From Pseudomonadota bacterium (GTDB lineage: Bacteria > Pseudomonadota > Alphaproteobacteria > Rhodospirillales > Magnetospirillaceae): a DNA stretch of 8,231 bases. Under the pieces are notes generated by a model, which was given only the letters and a program-made list of their open reading frames with translations, ran no database searches and had not been told where the DNA came from. Positions within the stretch are counted from its first letter, which is position 1. Each line of letters begins with the position of its first letter. The stretch lies in the NCBI GenBank assembly GCA_023437865.1, contig JAEZFE010000414.1, positions 1 to 8,231 on the forward strand, given 5' to 3'. Shown in pieces: positions 6,505 to 8,231 of the stretch. Both the position numbers and the translations under genes were made by a program.

Positions 6505-7575
6505 AAGCCGTTCGACCGCCAGGAACGCCGTCAGCATCGCCTGCTTACGGTCTAGGTTGACCGCGTCAGTGCGGGCGAAGAGGCCCGAGACTTTTTCCCA
6601 CACCTCAAGCCAGCGTTCAAGATCGGCAGCGGCGAGCAGGCGGCTCATCAGTTGAGCCTCGCCGGGCACGACTTCGTGCATCCCCCTGCCCTCGCGCCCG
6701 CCAGCGCGGATCAGGCGGGCCAACCACCAAATCATCAGCTCGGTGACGGTGCGCCAAGCGGCATCTTGGTCGGCACGCGCCACCCGGTCGGCGAAGGTGT
6801 GAAGCGCCGGGACGTTCAGCTTGGGCAGGGCCGACAGCAAACCCATCAGATCCCGGTACAGGTCCAGCCCGCCCTCATTCGCCAGCGCCATGGCCCTACC
6901 GATACTGCCCTCACCCAGCCGCGCCAATGCCGTGACATCATCGCCTGGCAAGTCGGGCCGCCCGTCAGCCAGCAATTGGGCAACCGTTGCTTCGGGCAGC
7001 GGGTTCAGGGTCAGCCGCCGACAGCGCGAGCGGATTGTGGGCAGCAGCCGCCCCGGGCTATGGGAGATGAGCAACATCAAAGCGTTGCGCGGCGGTTCTT
7101 CCAGTACTTTCAGCACCGCGTTGGCGGCGTTGCGGTTCATTTCATCGGCGGCATCAATGATGACCACCCGCCAGCCGCCTTCCGCCGGGGTCAGCGCCAT
7201 GAAGCCGCCGATGCCGCGCACGTCATCGATGACGATTTCAGTCTTCAGCTTGGTCTTCTTGTCATCTGACCATCCGCGCGCGACCACCTTGAGGTCGGCA
7301 TGACCGCCCGCCGAGATGCGCCGGAACACTGGGTGATCGAGTGGGATTTCCAGGCTCTCCAGCGCCCCACCGAACAGTCCACCACCCCCACCGCCGCCGG
7401 CCAGAACAAAGCGGGCGATCCGGTAGGCCAGCGTCGCCTTGCCGATGCCTTTGGGCCCCGACAACAGCCAAGCATGGGCCAGCCGGCCTGAATTCCAGGC
7501 GTCAAGGAAGGTACGCTCGGCAGCTTGATGGGCTGTTATATGAGGATTGTCGCGGGGCTCGACGGTTTCGGTCAT
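6493..7575 (-). CDS. holB: DNA polymerase III delta prime subunit
   Basis: Delta prime is the clamp-loader subunit that, with delta and DnaX, opens the beta clamp on DNA. The 360-residue protein has an AAA+ core. A P-loop-like GPKGIGKAT is at 40-48 and a Walker-B-like VVIIDAADEM at 137-146. It carries LLISHSPGRLLPTIRSRC with the SRC arginine-finger motif at 183-185, followed by helical C-terminal collar sequence. The usual four-cysteine zinc module after the P-loop is absent. Its place is taken by a run of seven glycines (60-66) and DHPVFRRISAGGHADL, a pattern I associate with alphaproteobacterial HolB. The lysine and threonine of the P-loop are present, unlike E. coli delta prime, so nucleotide binding may be retained. 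The start ATG has only a weak GAG-type Shine-Dalgarno. It lies 39 bases after tmk, and the pair is a classic combination. The last three codons lie in a palindrome. Confidence 0.93.
   Translation of the reverse strand: MTETVEPRDNPHITAHQAAERTFLDAWNSGRLAHAWLLSGPKGIGKATLAYRIARFVLAGGGGGGGLFGGALESLEIPLDHPVFRRISAGGHADLKVVARGWSDDKKTKLKTEIVIDDVRGIGGFMALTPAEGGWRVVIIDAADEMNRNAANAVLKVLEEPPRNALMLLISHSPGRLLPTIRSRCRRLTLNPLPEATVAQLLADGRPDLPGDDVTALARLGEGSIGRAMALANEGGLDLYRDLMGLLSALPKLNVPALHTFADRVARADQDAAWRTVTELMIWWLARLIRAGGREGRGMHEVVPGEAQLMSRLLAAADLERWLEVWEKVSGLFARTDAVNLDRKQAMLTAFLAVERLARA
7378..7398 (-). repeat. Seven-glycine run in HolB
   Basis: Seven consecutive GGN codons, using all of GGC, GGT, GGG and GGA, encode glycines 60-66 of HolB. 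The mixed codons argue for selection or age rather than recent slippage. The run lies where zinc-binding members of the family have their cysteine module. Confidence 0.5.
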
Positions 7576-7614
7576 AGATCAGGCTCATCTCAAAAGAAAG
7601 GGATGGCGGCCTTC

Positions 7615-8231
7615 TCAAAACCCCTGCAGATCGGCACCAAATACTCGGCGATAGTGCACGCGCAAAGGCTCTTCCAAATGGGGGAAATGAACGATCAGTG
7701 CTTGGACGGCCTGGACCAAAGTCCCTTGCACAGACCCCGAGGCATCAATTCCGACATATCGGCCACCCTTGGCAACTCTGCTTTCATAAATTCGGTGTGC
7801 GTGCTCTAGGGTGTCCACTTCCTCGAAAGTGGACTTCTCCGGCCGATTTTCCTGTATCCGCTTTAGCCCTGTCTCAACCGGACAGCGGAGAATGAAGGTG
7901 ATGTCAGGGAGCAGAAGATCTGGTTCGAAGGCCTTAAACATTACCTCCGCTTCGCTCTCATCACGGGCCTGAAATGCCAAGGTCGAGTCGACATATCGAT
8001 CGCAAATGACAACCCTCCCCTCTTCGAGCCGAGGGCGAATGCCATTCGCTATATGCTGGACACGATCTTTATGGAAATATTCGATCTCAGTCTCGCGCGG
8101 GAGGCGTCCCTCGGTTGCCGAGAGCCTTAGGCGCCTTCCCCACTCGGAGTCAGCTGTCGGCTCCTTTGTGAGCTCCGGATCGTAGTCCGCCAGCAAGGCA
8201 CATAGATGTAGCGACAGGGTAGTCTTCCCTG
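7615..8231 (-). CDS. tmk: Thymidylate kinase family protein, N-terminus outside the window
   Basis: Thymidylate kinase phosphorylates dTMP to dTDP with ATP, feeding dTTP synthesis. 204 residues are visible, starting inside the P-loop with GKTTLSLHL, so only about 10-20 residues are missing. Motifs in order are LTKEPT (the TxEP motif), FHKDRVQH, VVICDRYVDSTLAFQ (the DRYxxS dTMP-site motif), PDITFILRCPVETGLKRI and a short lid ENRPEKSTFEEVD. The TKEPT...GRRLR form differs from the TREPGG of ordinary proteobacterial Tmk and recalls archaeal-like variants, from memory. Hand counting of 7621-8220 gives about 55% GC, against about 65-68% in metG and holB lines. The context (39 bases before holB) strongly supports the Tmk role, but the kinase could be a transferred replacement or another deoxynucleoside-monophosphate kinase. 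The TTG at 8194-8196 is not a start, as the P-loop lies upstream of it. Confidence 0.82.
   Translation of the reverse strand, partial: GKTTLSLHLCALLADYDPELTKEPTADSEWGRRLRLSATEGRLPRETEIEYFHKDRVQHIANGIRPRLEEGRVVICDRYVDSTLAFQARDESEAEVMFKAFEPDLLLPDITFILRCPVETGLKRIQENRPEKSTFEEVDTLEHAHRIYESRVAKGGRYVGIDASGSVQGTLVQAVQALIVHFPHLEEPLRVHYRRVFGADLQGF

Noticed and set aside
6652..7269. Plus-strand 205-residue frame inside holB
   Set aside because: It is Gln/Arg/Pro-rich with no domain, and is the complement of intact holB.

Overview
The window looks like a chromosomal housekeeping region of an alphaproteobacterium, probably near the Rhodospirillales. Two things suggest this: the GC-rich coding sequence (about 65% in hand-counted lines of metG and holB) and the gene order tmk-holB-metG-tatD-MBL hydrolase, which I recall as a conserved alphaproteobacterial cluster. 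The taxonomic guess is inference. I see no rRNA, tRNA, CRISPR array, insertion sequence or phage gene.

Right part (3351-8231, all on the minus strand, read right to left). A thymidylate-kinase-family gene is cut by the window edge. After it come holB (DNA polymerase III delta prime), metG (methionyl-tRNA synthetase, short cysteine-free form), tatD (metal-dependent nuclease) and an MBL-fold hydrolase. The metG/tatD and tatD/MBL junctions are stop-start overlaps (TGATG and ATGA), so these genes are very probably one translationally coupled operon.

Middle (about 2586-3354). A plus-strand TRIC/UPF0126 membrane protein gene diverges from mazG across a short AT-richer gap with a small palindrome. 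It converges on the MBL gene, and the two stop codons share one CTAG.

Left part (1-2585, minus strand). mazG (NTP pyrophosphohydrolase) overlaps, through ATGA, a gene for a 208-residue lipoprotein I cannot name. A YdfG-type short-chain dehydrogenase follows, with its Shine-Dalgarno overlapping the lipoprotein stop codon. Beyond the SDR stop lies a dihydrofolate-reductase-like (RibD C-terminal) reading frame that has lost its N-terminal part and runs off the left edge.

The genes serve nucleotide supply and clean-up (Tmk, MazG), replication (HolB), translation (MetG) and DNA or metabolite processing (TatD, MBL). I found no convincing new multi-gene system. The points most worth checking are the divergent, lower-GC tmk, the 5'-truncated DHFR remnant, a CCCGGG-type dispersed-repeat-like palindrome that contains the holB stop codon, and the unnamed lipoprotein coupled to mazG.
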